Positions 29,531 through 38,283 of a stretch of 64,000 nucleotides of DNA are shown one piece after another. The notes beneath the pieces were generated by a model. The model saw nothing but the letters and a program-made list of their open reading frames with translations. It was not told the origin of the DNA and did not search any database. Position 1 is the first letter of the stretch. Each line of letters begins with the position of its first letter. A program made the translations under genes and the position numbers. This DNA is from Paenibacillus sp. CC-CFT747 (lineage in GTDB: Bacteria > Bacillota > Bacilli > Paenibacillales > NBRC-103111): contig CP106741.1 in assembly GCA_030323305.1 (NCBI GenBank), forward strand, positions 1,514,001-1,578,000. Reading direction: 5' to 3'.

Positions 29531-29848
29531 TCAGCGCTTCAGCAAATCCTCCCGAATGGGGGTAAACGTGTCAAAAAGCGCTCCGGCGGTTACCGCCGTC
29601 ACCCCATGCTTGGCATCGCTTGGGATGTACAGGGTGTCCCCTTCTCGCACCTGATGGACGGTCCCATCGATGGTAAAAGCGAATTCCCCGCGGATGACAT
29701 ACGTGGTCTGCTCGTGGGGATGGCTGTGCATGTATCCTTCCGCTCCCGCCTCAAACTCCACGAACATGCTCATCATCTGACGTCCTACGGTCACAATCCG
29801 GCGGCGCACTCCCGGCTCCGCCGGCTGCCATTCCTTGTTAAACTCCAT
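29531..29848 (-). CDS. Small cupin protein
   Basis: This is a single-domain cupin of 105 residues. Motif 1 is visible as YMHSHPHEQTTYVIRGEFAF (His, His, Gln, and Glu replaced by Gly at the usual Glu site region), and motif 2 as GDTLYIPSDAKHGVTA. It resembles small dioxygenase-like or regulatory cupins; the reaction is unknown. ATG at 29848 follows GAAGGAGGCC. It sits 26 nt after the acetyltransferase gene and 29 nt before the MOSC gene, and all three probably form one transcript. The frame is intact. Confidence 0.85.
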   Translation of the reverse strand: MEFNKEWQPAEPGVRRRIVTVGRQMMSMFVEFEAGAEGYMHSHPHEQTTYVIRGEFAFTIDGTVHQVREGDTLYIPSDAKHGVTAVTAGALFDTFTPIREDLLKR

Positions 29849-29874
29849 GCTGCGGCCTCCTTCGAAATGATGCC

Positions 29875-31029
29875 TTACACGTAATTGAGTCCCTGGTTAT
29901 AAGGAAGCGGGACCGGGAGCAGGGCCGGATAGGCCTCGCGGATCTCAGCCGCAGCGCCGGGCTTCGGCTCCGGGTCGAACAGCAGCGAGATGAGCTCTTC
30001 CGGCGCGAGGGTGCGGGCTTCCCCGCCGCCCAGACGGAGCTCGAAGCGTCCGTCTTCGAGGTCGCGTGCTGCCGGAGGACCGGCCTCCGTTCCCGCGCTC
30101 CGCTCTTCGAAGAAGGGGGCGAGCTGCGAGAAGAGCCGCTTCGCGCTCAGGATTTTGAGCGTGTGGTAGCTCGGCTCGGACTCCTCGTTCTCCGCAAGCG
30201 GGGCAACGGCCGCGGCCAGGCCGCGCTCGTGCCACGGAACGGGCACCACGAGCCGCTCCAGCCCGAAGGTCCCGGCCGCATGGGCGAACAGGGCGGCGGC
30301 CGCCTGCGCATCCCCCGCCCACTCGATGACGCGCGGCGGGTTCTTCAGCCCTTCCCGGTACGGCACGCCGATGACGGCGAAGGCCGTCAAGCGGCCGTCC
30401 CGCTCGGCCACGAGCACGCGGTGGCGGAGCTTGACGCAGCTGCCGTACGCTTCAGCCTGCAGAAGCTGCGCCAAATCAGCGGCACTCTGGTCGTAGCGGA
30501 CCGGCCGTGCCTCGGCCAGGGCGTGCAGCGCGAGGAGGTCCGTCGGCTCGAGCTCACGGAAGACGGTCCCTTCCGCCGCACGGGCAGCCGCTTCAGCGGC
30601 CTTGAGCGAGGCCGGCGTGAGCGTGTATCGCGTCACGCTCCCGTAGCCGCAGCAGGCCGCATTCGTGTAGAGCGAGCGGCCGCCCGAGACCAGCAGCAGC
30701 GAGGCGCCGGAACGGCCGGCATGGCCGATGACCGCCTGGAGCACTCCGCTGGCAAGGCCCTGGCCCCGGTAAGCCGGATCCGTGCAGACGGAGCCAAGCT
30801 GAAAGACGTCGAGCCGGGCCGCACCAACCCGTAGCACAGCCGGCACGAGGCCCATAAAGGCCACAAGCTTGCCGTCCGCAAAAGCCCCGAACGACTGCTG
30901 AAGGGAAGGGGAAAAGACATTCGGAAAGCCCTCGCCCATCGATTTCTGTTCCTCATCGCGGAAGGTGGCGTCCGACAGCCGGACGGCCTCCTGAAACTCC
31001 TCCGGCTTTACCAGGCGAAAGTCAGTCAT
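29875..31029 (-). CDS. GNAT acetyltransferase, Eis-like
   Basis: This 384-residue protein has an N-terminal GNAT domain: LGSVCTDPAYRGQGLASGVLQAVI contains the acetyl-CoA binding R-x-x-G-x-A/G loop near residues 88-93. A second, degenerate GNAT-like region follows, and a C-terminal sterol-carrier-like part. This three-part architecture is that of Eis-type enhanced intracellular survival acetyltransferases. The substrate cannot be predicted. ATG at 31029 follows GAAGGAGCC. It is the first gene of the acetyltransferase-cupin-MOSC set. The frame is intact. Confidence 0.85.
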   Translation of the reverse strand: MTDFRLVKPEEFQEAVRLSDATFRDEEQKSMGEGFPNVFSPSLQQSFGAFADGKLVAFMGLVPAVLRVGAARLDVFQLGSVCTDPAYRGQGLASGVLQAVIGHAGRSGASLLLVSGGRSLYTNAACCGYGSVTRYTLTPASLKAAEAAARAAEGTVFRELEPTDLLALHALAEARPVRYDQSAADLAQLLQAEAYGSCVKLRHRVLVAERDGRLTAFAVIGVPYREGLKNPPRVIEWAGDAQAAAALFAHAAGTFGLERLVVPVPWHERGLAAAVAPLAENEESEPSYHTLKILSAKRLFSQLAPFFEERSAGTEAGPPAARDLEDGRFELRLGGGEARTLAPEELISLLFDPEPKPGAAAEIREAYPALLPVPLPYNQGLNYV

Positions 31030-31235
31030 GAATTCACGGCTCCTTCATAAGTTCATAGATGATAACGGGCCCAACCAGTAGAGGCGGCTCTCCGCCCGCA
31101 GCCCGGGATAAGGCGATAAATCGCTTTCAGTTTAGGCTTAAACCAGAGGCCCGTCAAGCCGGGCCACCTATCCACATCCGCTGGAACTCCTATGAGCCGA
31201 TCCTGAAGGCAAAAGCGGGCCAGGATGCCCGCACC

Positions 31236-32555
31236 TTACGAGGCGCTCCCGCCTTTGCCTTCTGCTGCGGCCGGCCGCCACAGCTGCTCGAGCAGCATCG
31301 ACAAAAGCATGCTGACCAGGAGCCCGTTGCCGAGAATCGGCTGCAGCATCGCAGGCAGTGCCTGGAACGTCTGGGGCGGCAGGAACAGCACGGCTGCGCC
31401 GAGCGACAGTGTCAGGCCGAGGATGGACAGTCGGCGCTGGTCCAGCCGGTCGCGAAGCACCGTCGAGAGGCCGAGGCCGAACATCTGGGCGAAGGTCGAC
31501 AGCAGCGCCGCGTAAGCGACGGGGCCCGGAAGCCGCGCCAAGCCAGAGGTGATCACCGGAAAGAGCGAAAGGACGCACAGGCCGGCGCTGGCCGCAAGGA
31601 AGGGGCCCATCCGCTTCTGGCCCGTCATGCGGATAAAGCCGGCCGAAACGGACAGCGGCACCATCCCGACCGTCGAGATCAGGGCGGACAGGGCGGTGTT
31701 CACACCCGCCATCAAACCGCCCCGGTTCAGCTTCCGGAGGTCGTCTTCCTCTCCGCGCTCGGGCATGGCCTGCTTGACCGCCTCGAAGCTCGCCACGAGA
31801 TTGGACAGCAGCACGAGAGCGACGAGGATGGAGGACACGGCCGTGCCGGCGTCAAGACGGGGCATCCCCCAGGCTAACCCTTCCGGCAGGCGGAACAGGC
31901 CCGTCAGCGGCAGCGGCTCTCCCACCCAGCCGAAGACGGCGAAGACCGCCCAGCCGGCCAGGATGCCGATGAGCACGGCGTAGCTTTTCCACCAGCCCTT
32001 TCCCCAGAGCGAGAAGGAAAGCACGAGCAGGAAGATGCCGAGCCCCGCAGCGGCAGGTCCCGCTTGCAGCCCGGTTCCGTCATCGGACACCCCGAGCGTC
32101 CCCTTCAGGAAAACCCCGCTCAGCTGTAGTGACAAGAGCATGAGAAAAGCCCCCGTGACAAGGGGCGTGAACAGAAAGAGAAAACGCCCGAACAAACCGG
32201 CCGCGCTGACGGCAATAAGCAGAGCGCCGGCCAGCAGCATGCTGCCCTCCAGGCTGCGAAGCGTTTCATACGGATCCGTTCCGTGGGAGCGGGCGAGGCC
32301 GCCCAGGATAACGAAAACGCCGAGCCAGATGCCCGCGGGACCGTCCACCACGGGAAGACGATGCCCGAGCAGGCCCTGCAGGAGCGAGGCGAGGCCGACG
32401 ACGAAGAACGTGCGCTGCATGAGCCCGGCCACTTCCACCGGCGATAATTGATAAATGTCCCCGATGACAATGGGAAGAGCGAGCGCGTTGGCGAGCAGAA
32501 ACACCAGCCATTGAAGAGAACCTGCCGTATCGGCAGCGAGCGTTTTGGTATTCAT
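31236..32555 (-). CDS. NCS2-family nucleobase permease
   Basis: This is an inner-membrane transporter of 439 residues with about 14 helices, related to uracil/xanthine permeases. Family segments include LPIVIGDIYQLSPVEVAGLMQRTFFVVGLASLLQGLLGHRLPVVDGPAG (the helix 1-3 region) and VNTALSALISTVGMVPLSVSAGFIRMTGQ near helix 10. The conserved NxGxxxxT and QH motifs of well-studied members are not obvious, so the substrate is left open. ATG at 32555 follows AGGAGAT. It has its own promoter at 32637-32664. The frame is intact. Confidence 0.85.
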   Translation of the reverse strand: MNTKTLAADTAGSLQWLVFLLANALALPIVIGDIYQLSPVEVAGLMQRTFFVVGLASLLQGLLGHRLPVVDGPAGIWLGVFVILGGLARSHGTDPYETLRSLEGSMLLAGALLIAVSAAGLFGRFLFLFTPLVTGAFLMLLSLQLSGVFLKGTLGVSDDGTGLQAGPAAAGLGIFLLVLSFSLWGKGWWKSYAVLIGILAGWAVFAVFGWVGEPLPLTGLFRLPEGLAWGMPRLDAGTAVSSILVALVLLSNLVASFEAVKQAMPERGEEDDLRKLNRGGLMAGVNTALSALISTVGMVPLSVSAGFIRMTGQKRMGPFLAASAGLCVLSLFPVITSGLARLPGPVAYAALLSTFAQMFGLGLSTVLRDRLDQRRLSILGLTLSLGAAVLFLPPQTFQALPAMLQPILGNGLLVSMLLSMLLEQLWRPAAAEGKGGSAS

Positions 32556-32599
32556 AGGATCACGATCTCCTGTAACAATAGAATAAGGGAGCATCTTGG

Positions 32600-32664
32600 C
32601 TTCCATCTGACTTCCATCTTACTTCCATAGAAGTTAAGTATAGGCCAAATCCTTCTCATTTCAA
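32600..32664 (-). promoter_or_regulatory. Promoter and triple 11-bp repeat before the NCS2 gene
   Basis: On the minus strand TTGAAA (32664-32659), 16 nt and TATACT (32642-32637) form a good sigma-A promoter. The transcript would then begin with three tandem 11-mers, ATGGAAGTAAG, ATGGAAGTCAG and ATGGAAGCCAA (about 32630-32597). The function of the repeats is unknown. Confidence 0.55.
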
Positions 32665-32688
32665 CCCCGGCCCACAGGGATCGTTGTC

Positions 32689-33060
32689 TTACAGCCGTTC
32701 TTCCATAAACTCCAGCCGGTTGCCGAAGGGGTCTTCCGTATGCAGGCGGTAAAGGGTGCCGATGGGAGCGTCCTCCCGGATGGAGCAGCCATGAAGGGCA
32801 AGCCGTTCCTTCAGAACCTCCAATCCCTGGACCTGGAAGGCCGGGTGGGCCTTCGCCGCGGGAACGAAATCCTCCTGAATGCCGATATGGACCTGAAAGC
32901 CCGGGCACTCGAACCAGACGCCTCCCCTTTTCCTCAGCTCCTCGGGCTTCGGGATCTCCTTCATGCCGAGAACTCCGGAATAGAAGGCCCTTGCCTGCTC
33001 TTCGCACCCCGGCGGTGCGGCCAGCTGCACATGATGGATACCGCGATAAGAGAATTCCAT
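32689..33060 (-). CDS. VOC-family (glyoxalase/dioxygenase-like) protein
   Basis: This 123-residue vicinal-oxygen-chelate protein has two beta-alpha-beta-beta-beta modules. It starts IHHVQLAAPPGCEEQARAFYSGVLGM (metal His in the first strand) and ends GTLYRLHTEDPFGNRLEFMEERL, with the typical terminal Glu. Such proteins act in fosfomycin, glyoxal or aromatic ring metabolism; the substrate here is unknown. ATG at 33060 follows GAGGAGGGA. It is a single gene 160 nt downstream of doxX on the same strand. The frame is intact. Confidence 0.88.
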   Translation of the reverse strand: MEFSYRGIHHVQLAAPPGCEEQARAFYSGVLGMKEIPKPEELRKRGGVWFECPGFQVHIGIQEDFVPAAKAHPAFQVQGLEVLKERLALHGCSIREDAPIGTLYRLHTEDPFGNRLEFMEERL

Positions 33061-33152
33061 GCTAATCCCTCCTCAATTGTTTCACACAATGAAATTATGT
33101 TTCATTATTAAGTGATCTCATTGTATGCCTCTTCCTTCTTTTCGTAAAGCAC

Positions 33153-33193
33153 AAAAACCGTCCGGCTGCCCTTAGTGGAAGGCAGCCGGACGG
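33153..33193 (-). terminator. Terminator of the DoxX-family gene
   Basis: Perfect 13-bp arms, CCGTCCGGCTGCC and GGCAGCCGGACGG, are followed on the minus strand by TTTTTGTG. It lies 26 nt past the doxX stop codon. Confidence 0.88.
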
Positions 33194-33218
33194 CTGTGGA
33201 GGAAGCCTGGTGGATCGG

Positions 33219-33620
33219 TTATCCGGCGAGCAGGGCATCCAGCGAATAGGCACCGGCGCCTGTGAGGGCCACTCCAACCGCAGCCGCGATCAGAACCAGG
33301 TTATATTCATACCCGTTGGCCGTCGCCCACAAGCCGTTTTGGCCGTGCACCGTCTTGATGGCGCCGAGCATGGTCAGTACGATGAGAGCGGCGGCAACCG
33401 GAGTAAACAGGCCGGCCGCGAACAGCGCTCCGCCCAAAAGCTCCATAAGCCCCGCCAGAACGGCCATGAGCACACCCGGCTTGACGCCGATGGATTCCAT
33501 CCACCCGCCCGTTCCTTTCGGACCATACCCGCCGAACCAACCGAACAGCTTCTGCGCTCCGTGCCCGATAAAAAGTACCCCAATAACCAAACGAATAATC
33601 AACAAACCCCATGCCATCAT
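33219..33620 (-). CDS. DoxX-family membrane protein
   Basis: This four-helix membrane protein has 133 residues. The conserved opening [28 protein letters not shown] (GHGxxKLF motif at about 20-26) and [21 protein letters not shown] place it in the DoxX/MhqP/CatD group. In Bacillus subtilis, members of this group are induced by quinones and electrophiles. ATG at 33620 follows AAAAGGAG. An AT-rich promoter motif shared with the pirin gene lies just upstream, suggesting a common thiol-stress-type regulator. The frame is intact. Confidence 0.9.
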   Translation of the reverse strand: MMAWGLLIIRLVIGVLFIGHGAQKLFGWFGGYGPKGTGGWMESIGVKPGVLMAVLAGLMELLGGALFAAGLFTPVAAALIVLTMLGAIKTVHGQNGLWATANGYEYNLVLIAAAVGVALTGAGAYSLDALLAG

Positions 33621-33639
33621 TTTTATCGACTCCTTTTAT

Positions 33640-33671
33640 TTTAATTTAATATTCTTTGTTTTAAGATTTAT
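33640..33671 (-). promoter_or_regulatory. AT-rich operator-like motif upstream of doxX
   Basis: The 32-nt segment aligns with 34562-34594 upstream of the pirin gene at about 26 of 33 positions. The shared blocks are TTTAATTTAAT, TCTTT and TTTAAGAT. The imperfect dyad around TCTTTNNTTTAAGA suggests a dimeric regulator binding site. Confidence 0.5.
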
Positions 33672-33707
33672 GACCGATTCTTTTGATTCAGACTCAGAGG
33701 AAAAAGA

Positions 33708-34480
33708 TCAGTGCTTAGGAAAAAGCGCATAAGGAACGGTTGTAGGCACGAGTATAAGGGCCAGCCGCAAAGGCTCTTCTTCCGTGTTCGTAAAGCTTGC
33801 CGCGGTCTCGGATGCCGCCGGAGAGGTTAAGAAATCCCGCGTGTGGAAAACGGTCGGCTCCCGGTCGGAGTCCGCTTCGGTCCAGGTGCCCTGCCCGCGA
33901 ATGGCCAGCGCCGTTAAGGTGTAGCCCGCCGGTACAGGATGCGTGTAGACCGCTCCCGGCTGGATTTCGACATCGTACACTTCCACATCCGCCACGAGCT
34001 CAATCGGCGCTCCCGGTCCGATGACCGTTTTGACCGTATACGCACCGGCGTTTTCCAAGGGGAACTCCTCATGCTCGTATTGGCGGTAGGTCGGCTCCCG
34101 GCGGATCGCTTCCATAAAGTCCGGCTCGAACCAGATCTGGAACAGCTCCGTGCCGCCGGCGAGCCTTTCCTCATGGCTTACGCCCGATCCGGTCTGCATC
34201 ACCTGGGCCCCGCCGGCTCCTACCCGGCTGTCCGTGCCGAGCGTGTCGCCATGATAAGCATCGCCCTCCACCACATAGGTCATGATCTCAAACCCTTTGT
34301 GAGGGTGCAGCCCGATCCGCGCCTCTTCGCTGGAGACGCCCCATGCCCAGTAGAACAGCGGGCCTACCCGTTTGACCACCGAGCCCTCACCCGGGAATCC
34401 GATCGGCTTCTGCTCCGTTATTTTGCCGCCGTCAAATTCTCCGGTTGCCTGCATAACGGGGGATAAATTCTCACTTGCAT
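33708..34480 (-). CDS. Pirin-family protein, frameshift near the start
   Basis: This bicupin protein has 257 residues after restoration. Pirin_N signatures are GPLFYWAWGVSSEEARIGLHPHKGFEIMTYVVEGDAYHGDTLG and GAGGAQVMQTGSGVSHEE; the metal ligands are H-P-H-K, the later histidine in H-x-D and Glu in SHEE. ATG at 34480 has AAGGAGGAG six bases upstream. It reads MQVRIYPP and joins the conserved frame (MQATGEFDGGK) if one base is restored in the G run at 34458-34462. The alternative intact start at 34454 has no ribosome binding site. Several pirins are quercetinases or redox sensors. It shares a promoter motif with doxX. Confidence 0.87.
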
Positions 34481-34817
34481 ATGTCTCTCCTCCTTAGGTT
34501 GGGTGAGTTGTGATCTCTCCATGTCATTATGAATCTCCATGACCGGCGCCTCACCGTTATCTTTAATTTAATTGTCTTTAATTTAAGATAAATATACTCT
34601 CTCTTTCTGCTCCTGTCAACAGGTCTTCACCAAAAAAATTTTCCTCTCCGAAGCCTATGCATAAGGGCGGAGACGCTCCCCGCCTTTCAAGCCTGCAGGG
34701 GCTGCTCCTCCCCACTGTCCTTTTCTGCTGCTTACGGTTTACGGAGGGTGGCATCCCGCATGATCTTGATACGGCCGCTGCCTCATCTACCCGGTGATGA
34801 TTAGGCCGGTTCTGCCG
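34481..34817. other. Gene-free region with the pirin promoter
   Basis: No gene is visible between cydB (ends 34818) and the pirin start. The AT-rich motif at 34559-34595 is the likely regulatory site. From about 34620 to 34800 I see nothing recognisable. Confidence 0.45.
34559..34595 (-). promoter_or_regulatory. Operator-like direct/inverted repeat upstream of pirin gene
   Basis: The hexadecamer-like unit TCTTTAATTTAA occurs twice (starting near 34560 and 34575), the second copy forming the near-palindrome TCTTTAATTTAAGA. Similar sequence precedes doxX at 33640-33671. Confidence 0.5.
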
Positions 34818-35843
34818 TTACTCCTGACGCAGGTATCCTTTATCCTTGAAGAAAAGCCGCCAGAACCAGACGAACACCGGAGCCAGGATGGCGCTGAACA
34901 CTATGTAGCCGGTCAGCAGGGAAACGAACATGGAATGATTCGTCACCGACTGGTCGATCGTCTGGCTCGGGTAGACGATGTACGGAAGATGGGCCTTGCC
35001 GTAGGCAAACACGGCAAGCCCGTACTGAAGCACAATGGCGATCACCGCCGCCCGCGGCTTGCCCGGATTCTCCCGGCCGGAGCGCCAGAACAGGGCGCTG
35101 TACCCGATTAGAAAGGCCGTGACGGACAGGGCGAACCACCCTTCCACCCGCTGCAGATTGGGCAAGATCCACTGGGCCTCGGGAGCGAACGTGACGGTCA
35201 CGAGAATGGCCGTAATCAGCGTCAGCGGCCCTAGAAGGATCGCGCGGACGCGGAAATAGCGGTACGTGTCCTCGTCGTCGGCCTCCCGGGCGTAATCGGC
35301 CAGAAACAGAGCCGACAGGAACAGCTCCGTGGAAATGCCGAAGGCGAGATGGGCGTACTCCGTGACGCTGCCGAGGAGCTTGCCGAACAGCAGCTGCGGG
35401 TATCCGCTCTCCATGGTGACGAACCCGCCGAGCGAAACCGGCAGCACGCTGATGAGGAGGCCCGGGATCAGAAGCCCGGTCACTCCCGACACGACCGTCA
35501 GCAGCCGGACATACCGGCTTACGGAGTAGGCGTACACCATAAAGGTGCTTCGGATGATAAGCAGCATGAGCATGAGCCCGGCCGGCAGCAAGAGCACGGA
35601 CCCCAGCACATAGACGGCATGCGGAAAGAAGCCGACCAGCGCCACGACAAGAAGCACGAGGAAGACATTCGTTACCTTCCACGAAGGGGACAGATACAAG
35701 TTGGCGATGGAGGCGGCGTGGTTGTCGCGACGGCGCATGGAGGCCATCGCCCAGAAGCCGGCGCCGAAATCGATCGACCCGGCGATCGAGTAGATGAACA
35801 GAAACACCCAGATAATCGTTATCGCAAGCACCGAATCGCTCAT
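34818..35843 (-). CDS. cydB: Cytochrome bd ubiquinol oxidase subunit II
   Basis: This is an eight-to-nine-helix membrane subunit of 341 residues, partner of CydA in a bd-type terminal oxidase. The start ATG at 35843 overlaps the cydA stop as ATGA. Family features include FLFIYSIAGSIDFGAGFWAM at the N-terminus (usually YxxLDGFDLG in proteobacteria, IxxSIDFG in Bacillus-type), many helices, and the LPYIVYPSQTIDQSVTNHSMF loop near the C-terminus. A longer open frame extends upstream within cydA but is only a shadow. The frame is intact. Confidence 0.88.
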   Translation of the reverse strand: MSDSVLAITIIWVFLFIYSIAGSIDFGAGFWAMASMRRRDNHAASIANLYLSPSWKVTNVFLVLLVVALVGFFPHAVYVLGSVLLLPAGLMLMLLIIRSTFMVYAYSVSRYVRLLTVVSGVTGLLIPGLLISVLPVSLGGFVTMESGYPQLLFGKLLGSVTEYAHLAFGISTELFLSALFLADYAREADDEDTYRYFRVRAILLGPLTLITAILVTVTFAPEAQWILPNLQRVEGWFALSVTAFLIGYSALFWRSGRENPGKPRAAVIAIVLQYGLAVFAYGKAHLPYIVYPSQTIDQSVTNHSMFVSLLTGYIVFSAILAPVFVWFWRLFFKDKGYLRQE

Positions 35844-37173
35844 CGTCCCGGCTCCTTTGCGGTCTGCCATTCCCGGGCCACCGGGTGGCGTTTGAAGTAG
35901 AAAGACATGACGAGCGCCGTCACGATCAGCAGAAAGACGTAGATCGAGACGAACAGGACGAGAAGCGGTCCCACCTCGGCCGTCTTCGTCGCCGCTTCGG
36001 TCGTCCGCTGGACGTGGTAGATCGTCCAGGGCTGCCGGCCCGAGCAGGAGAACACCCAGCCGAGCTCGATGCCGAGCATCGAAAGCGGCCCGGTGGCCGC
36101 GAGAACCCACAGGAGCCAGCGCGCGTAGCTCCGCCTGCGGTAATACCACCACGCTCCCACGATCGCGATGAGGATCAGAACGGACCCGATGCCGACCATG
36201 GCGTTGAACAGCGTGTGGGTATAGAGCGGCGGCCAGTCCTCCCGCGGAAACTCGTTCAGCCCTTTGACCACCCCGCTGAACGAATTGGTGGCGAGGAAGC
36301 TCAGCAGCCACGGAATTTCGATGGCTCCCTTCACCTCTCCCGTCTCGGGATCCGGGCTGCCGCCGATGGCAAGCGGCGCATAGGACCGGGTCTCGAACAG
36401 GCTTTCCGCCGCGGCCAGCTTCTCGGGGTTGTGCTTGTGCAGTTTTTGGGCGGTGGCGTGCCCGTTAACCGCCGTCAGAATCGACATCACGCCTCCCAGG
36501 AGGAGGGCGATGAAGAGGCTTTTGCGGTGATAGGTGTACTCCCGCTCCGTCCTTCCTCTTCTCAGCAGCTTGAAGGCCGCAACCGAAGCGATGGCGAAGG
36601 CCCCGGTCATGAAGGCCGATACCGCGACATGGGTCGCCGAAGTGGCGAAATTGGGGTTAAAGAAGGCCTGCCACGGGTGCACGTCCGAGATGACGCCGTC
36701 CTTGTAGGTAAAGCCGGTCGGTGTGTTCATCCACGCCTGGGCATCGGTAATCAGGACGGCGGAGCCGACCGCCCCGAGGGCGACAAAGAACACGCTCGTG
36801 ATGCGCTGCAAGGAGTCAGCCGGTCGGCGGCGTACACGTAGATCGACATGAACAGCGCTTCGAGGAAGAATGCCCAGATCTCGATCTGAAAGGGAAGCGC
36901 GATGACCTGCCCGACGATCTCCATGAAGCCGGGCCACAGGAGCGCGAGCATCACGCCGACGATGGTGCCCGACGGAATGGCCACGCCGAGCAGAATGGCG
37001 AAGCCTCTCGTCCACCGTTTGGCCATGAGGGCGTAATCGGCATCCTTCCGAACATGATAGAGAATTTCCGCAAACAGAATCATGACGGGAACCCCAACCC
37101 CGAGCGTGGCAAAAATAATATGAAACGCCATGGACGACCCGAACAGCGCCCTGGACAGTACGACCGTATCCAA
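35840..37173 (-). CDS. cydA: Cytochrome bd ubiquinol oxidase subunit I, frameshifted
   Basis: This is the haem-bearing quinol oxidase subunit, 444 residues after restoration. The start is TTG at 37173 behind GAAGGGG, giving LDTVVLSRALFGSSMAFHIIFATLG, where His of the AFH segment is a haem ligand. KRWTRGFAILLGVAIPSGTIVG, then TSATHVAVSAFMTGAFA and the C-terminal ELGWVFSCSGRQPWTIYHVQRT (GRQPW motif) are diagnostic. One base is missing at about 36813 (ADRLTPLQRITSVF). An in-frame ATG at 37257 exists but adds a non-conserved extension. The Q-loop is of the short type. No cydCD genes lie in the window. Confidence 0.93.
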
Positions 37174-37289
37174 TGCTGCAGCCCCTTCTACCCCGTGCTT
37201 TGCTAAAGCTTTCCATGAGTAATATGGGCAGTTGACGGCAGGAGTATGCATAAGCACGGAGTAGGGTCGGCACGGAGGAAGGGCAAGCC

Positions 37290-37567
37290 TTACTCTACCA
37301 TTCGGAGGTTGACATAGCCGATGAGCAGGACGTACCCGATCAGCACGAGGGAAGCGCCCCTTTGGCCACCGAATGATCGAGGAACGCCGAGCCGAGCAGA
37401 ACCAGCCCTGCGATCAGGTTATACGAGCCGGCCAGCTTGGCGAGCTTGTCCTGGTCCCGCACCCTTTTGCGGTTATAGCCGCTTAACAGCCAGGTTTGCT
37501 TTTTAATGCCTACGACATAGGCAAGAACGATCAAAACAACAGCAAGAAACAGCAAATCCATATTCAT
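37290..37567 (-). CDS. DUF3784-like small membrane protein, frameshifted
   Basis: The visible frame (MNMDLLFLAVVLIVLAYVVGIKKQTWLLSGYN and onward) stops early, but restoring one base near 37354 continues it as SLVLIGYVLLIGYVNLRMVE to a TAA at 37290. The joined protein has 92 residues and three membrane helices. The cytosolic GIKKQTWLLSGYNRKRVRDQDKLAKLAGSYNLIAGLVLL segment matches the DUF3784 pattern (xKxxWLLSGYN...KDxxKxxK). The function of this family is unknown. ATG at 37567 follows AAGGAGGAGAG. It sits between a DUF2178-like gene and cydA on the same strand. Confidence 0.75.
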
Positions 37568-37591
37568 AAAGCTCTCCTCCTTCGGATGCGG

Positions 37592-37962
37592 TTATCTTCG
37601 TTTGGCGATCGCCGGTACAACAAAAAAGGCAAGATACAGCGTGGCGGCCAAGACGAGGATGAGATAATCGGCTCTCAGGTAAGGCTCCCTAGCCACTGGG
37701 CGGACCAGATGGCATAGACCAGCAGCCCTAGCTGGGCGGCGGCGAGCGTCTGCAGGGAATACCGGCGGATGTTGTCGTTAACCCTTTCGTCATACTCCAA
37801 GCCGTCGTCGTCCCCCTCTCTCCGGAGCCGAAGCCATTTGGCCCCTCCCACAAGCAGCAGCAGTCCGGCTGTGATGGCCAAGGAAGGATAACCGAGCCGC
37901 CAGCCGGCTGCTCCCGCTCCCCCAACAGCCGCCGCCAGAACGATCCACCAACGGGTTTGCAT
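37592..37962 (-). CDS. DUF2178-like membrane protein, frameshifted
   Basis: This is a four-helix membrane protein of 123 residues after restoration of one base near 37684: the continuing frame reads YLRADYLILVLAATLYLAFFVVPAIAKRR to a TAA at 37592. Between helices 2 and 3 lies YDERVNDNIRRYSLQTLAAAQLG, the DERxxxI signature seen in DUF2178-type proteins. Such genes often follow small Xre regulators, as here. The function is unknown. ATG at 37962 follows AGGAGGAG. The stop codon is 25 nt before the DUF3784-like gene. Confidence 0.72.
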
Positions 37963-37982
37963 GCGTAACTCCTCCTTTCGTT

Positions 37983-38198
37983 TTACTCTTCTTCGAGCCA
38001 GAACAGCTCGTCCAGGGGCCTTCCCAAATGCTTGCTGATGAGCAGACAGACCCGAATGGTCGGGTTGTACTTCTGGGCTTCAATCAGGTTCATGGTCTGC
38101 CGAGTCACCCCGACCCGGTTCGCCAGCTCTCCCTGCGTCAAATCGCCTTTTTCAATTCGGGCAAGCTTTACACGGTTCTTAATCGGAACGTCTTCCAC
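37983..38198 (-). CDS. Small Xre-family HTH regulator
   Basis: This is a 71-residue DNA-binding protein consisting of little more than a Xre helix-turn-helix: VKLARIEKGDLTQGELANRVGVTRQTMNLIEAQKYNPTIRVCLLISKHLGRPLDELFWLEEE. The GTG start at 38198 follows AAGGAGGGG; a longer frame upstream lacks a site and reads through the promoter. Stand-alone regulators of this type control the adjacent membrane-protein gene. The perfect 18-bp palindrome 32 nt upstream is the probable operator, implying autoregulation. It is the first gene of the Xre-DUF2178-DUF3784 set upstream of cydAB. Confidence 0.9.
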   Translation of the reverse strand: MEDVPIKNRVKLARIEKGDLTQGELANRVGVTRQTMNLIEAQKYNPTIRVCLLISKHLGRPLDELFWLEEE

Positions 38199-38229
38199 CC
38201 GGAGCCCCTCCTTATTCTCACACTTAAAT

Positions 38230-38247
38230 TGTAATATATATATTACA
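38230..38247 (-). promoter_or_regulatory. 18-bp palindrome in the Xre promoter
   Basis: TGTAATATATATATTACA is a perfect palindrome inside the AT-rich promoter region of the Xre gene. A related half (ATTACAATATAAT) follows it. It is the best candidate operator for the adjacent Xre protein. Confidence 0.6.
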
Positions 38248-38283
38248 TAATTACAATATAATTTGCCTAAAGGGGTATAAAAA

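Noticed and set aside
34818..36311. A 497-residue protein ending in CydB
   Set aside because: The part upstream of 35843 is the shadow of cydA in another frame, while cydB has a coupled start at 35843.
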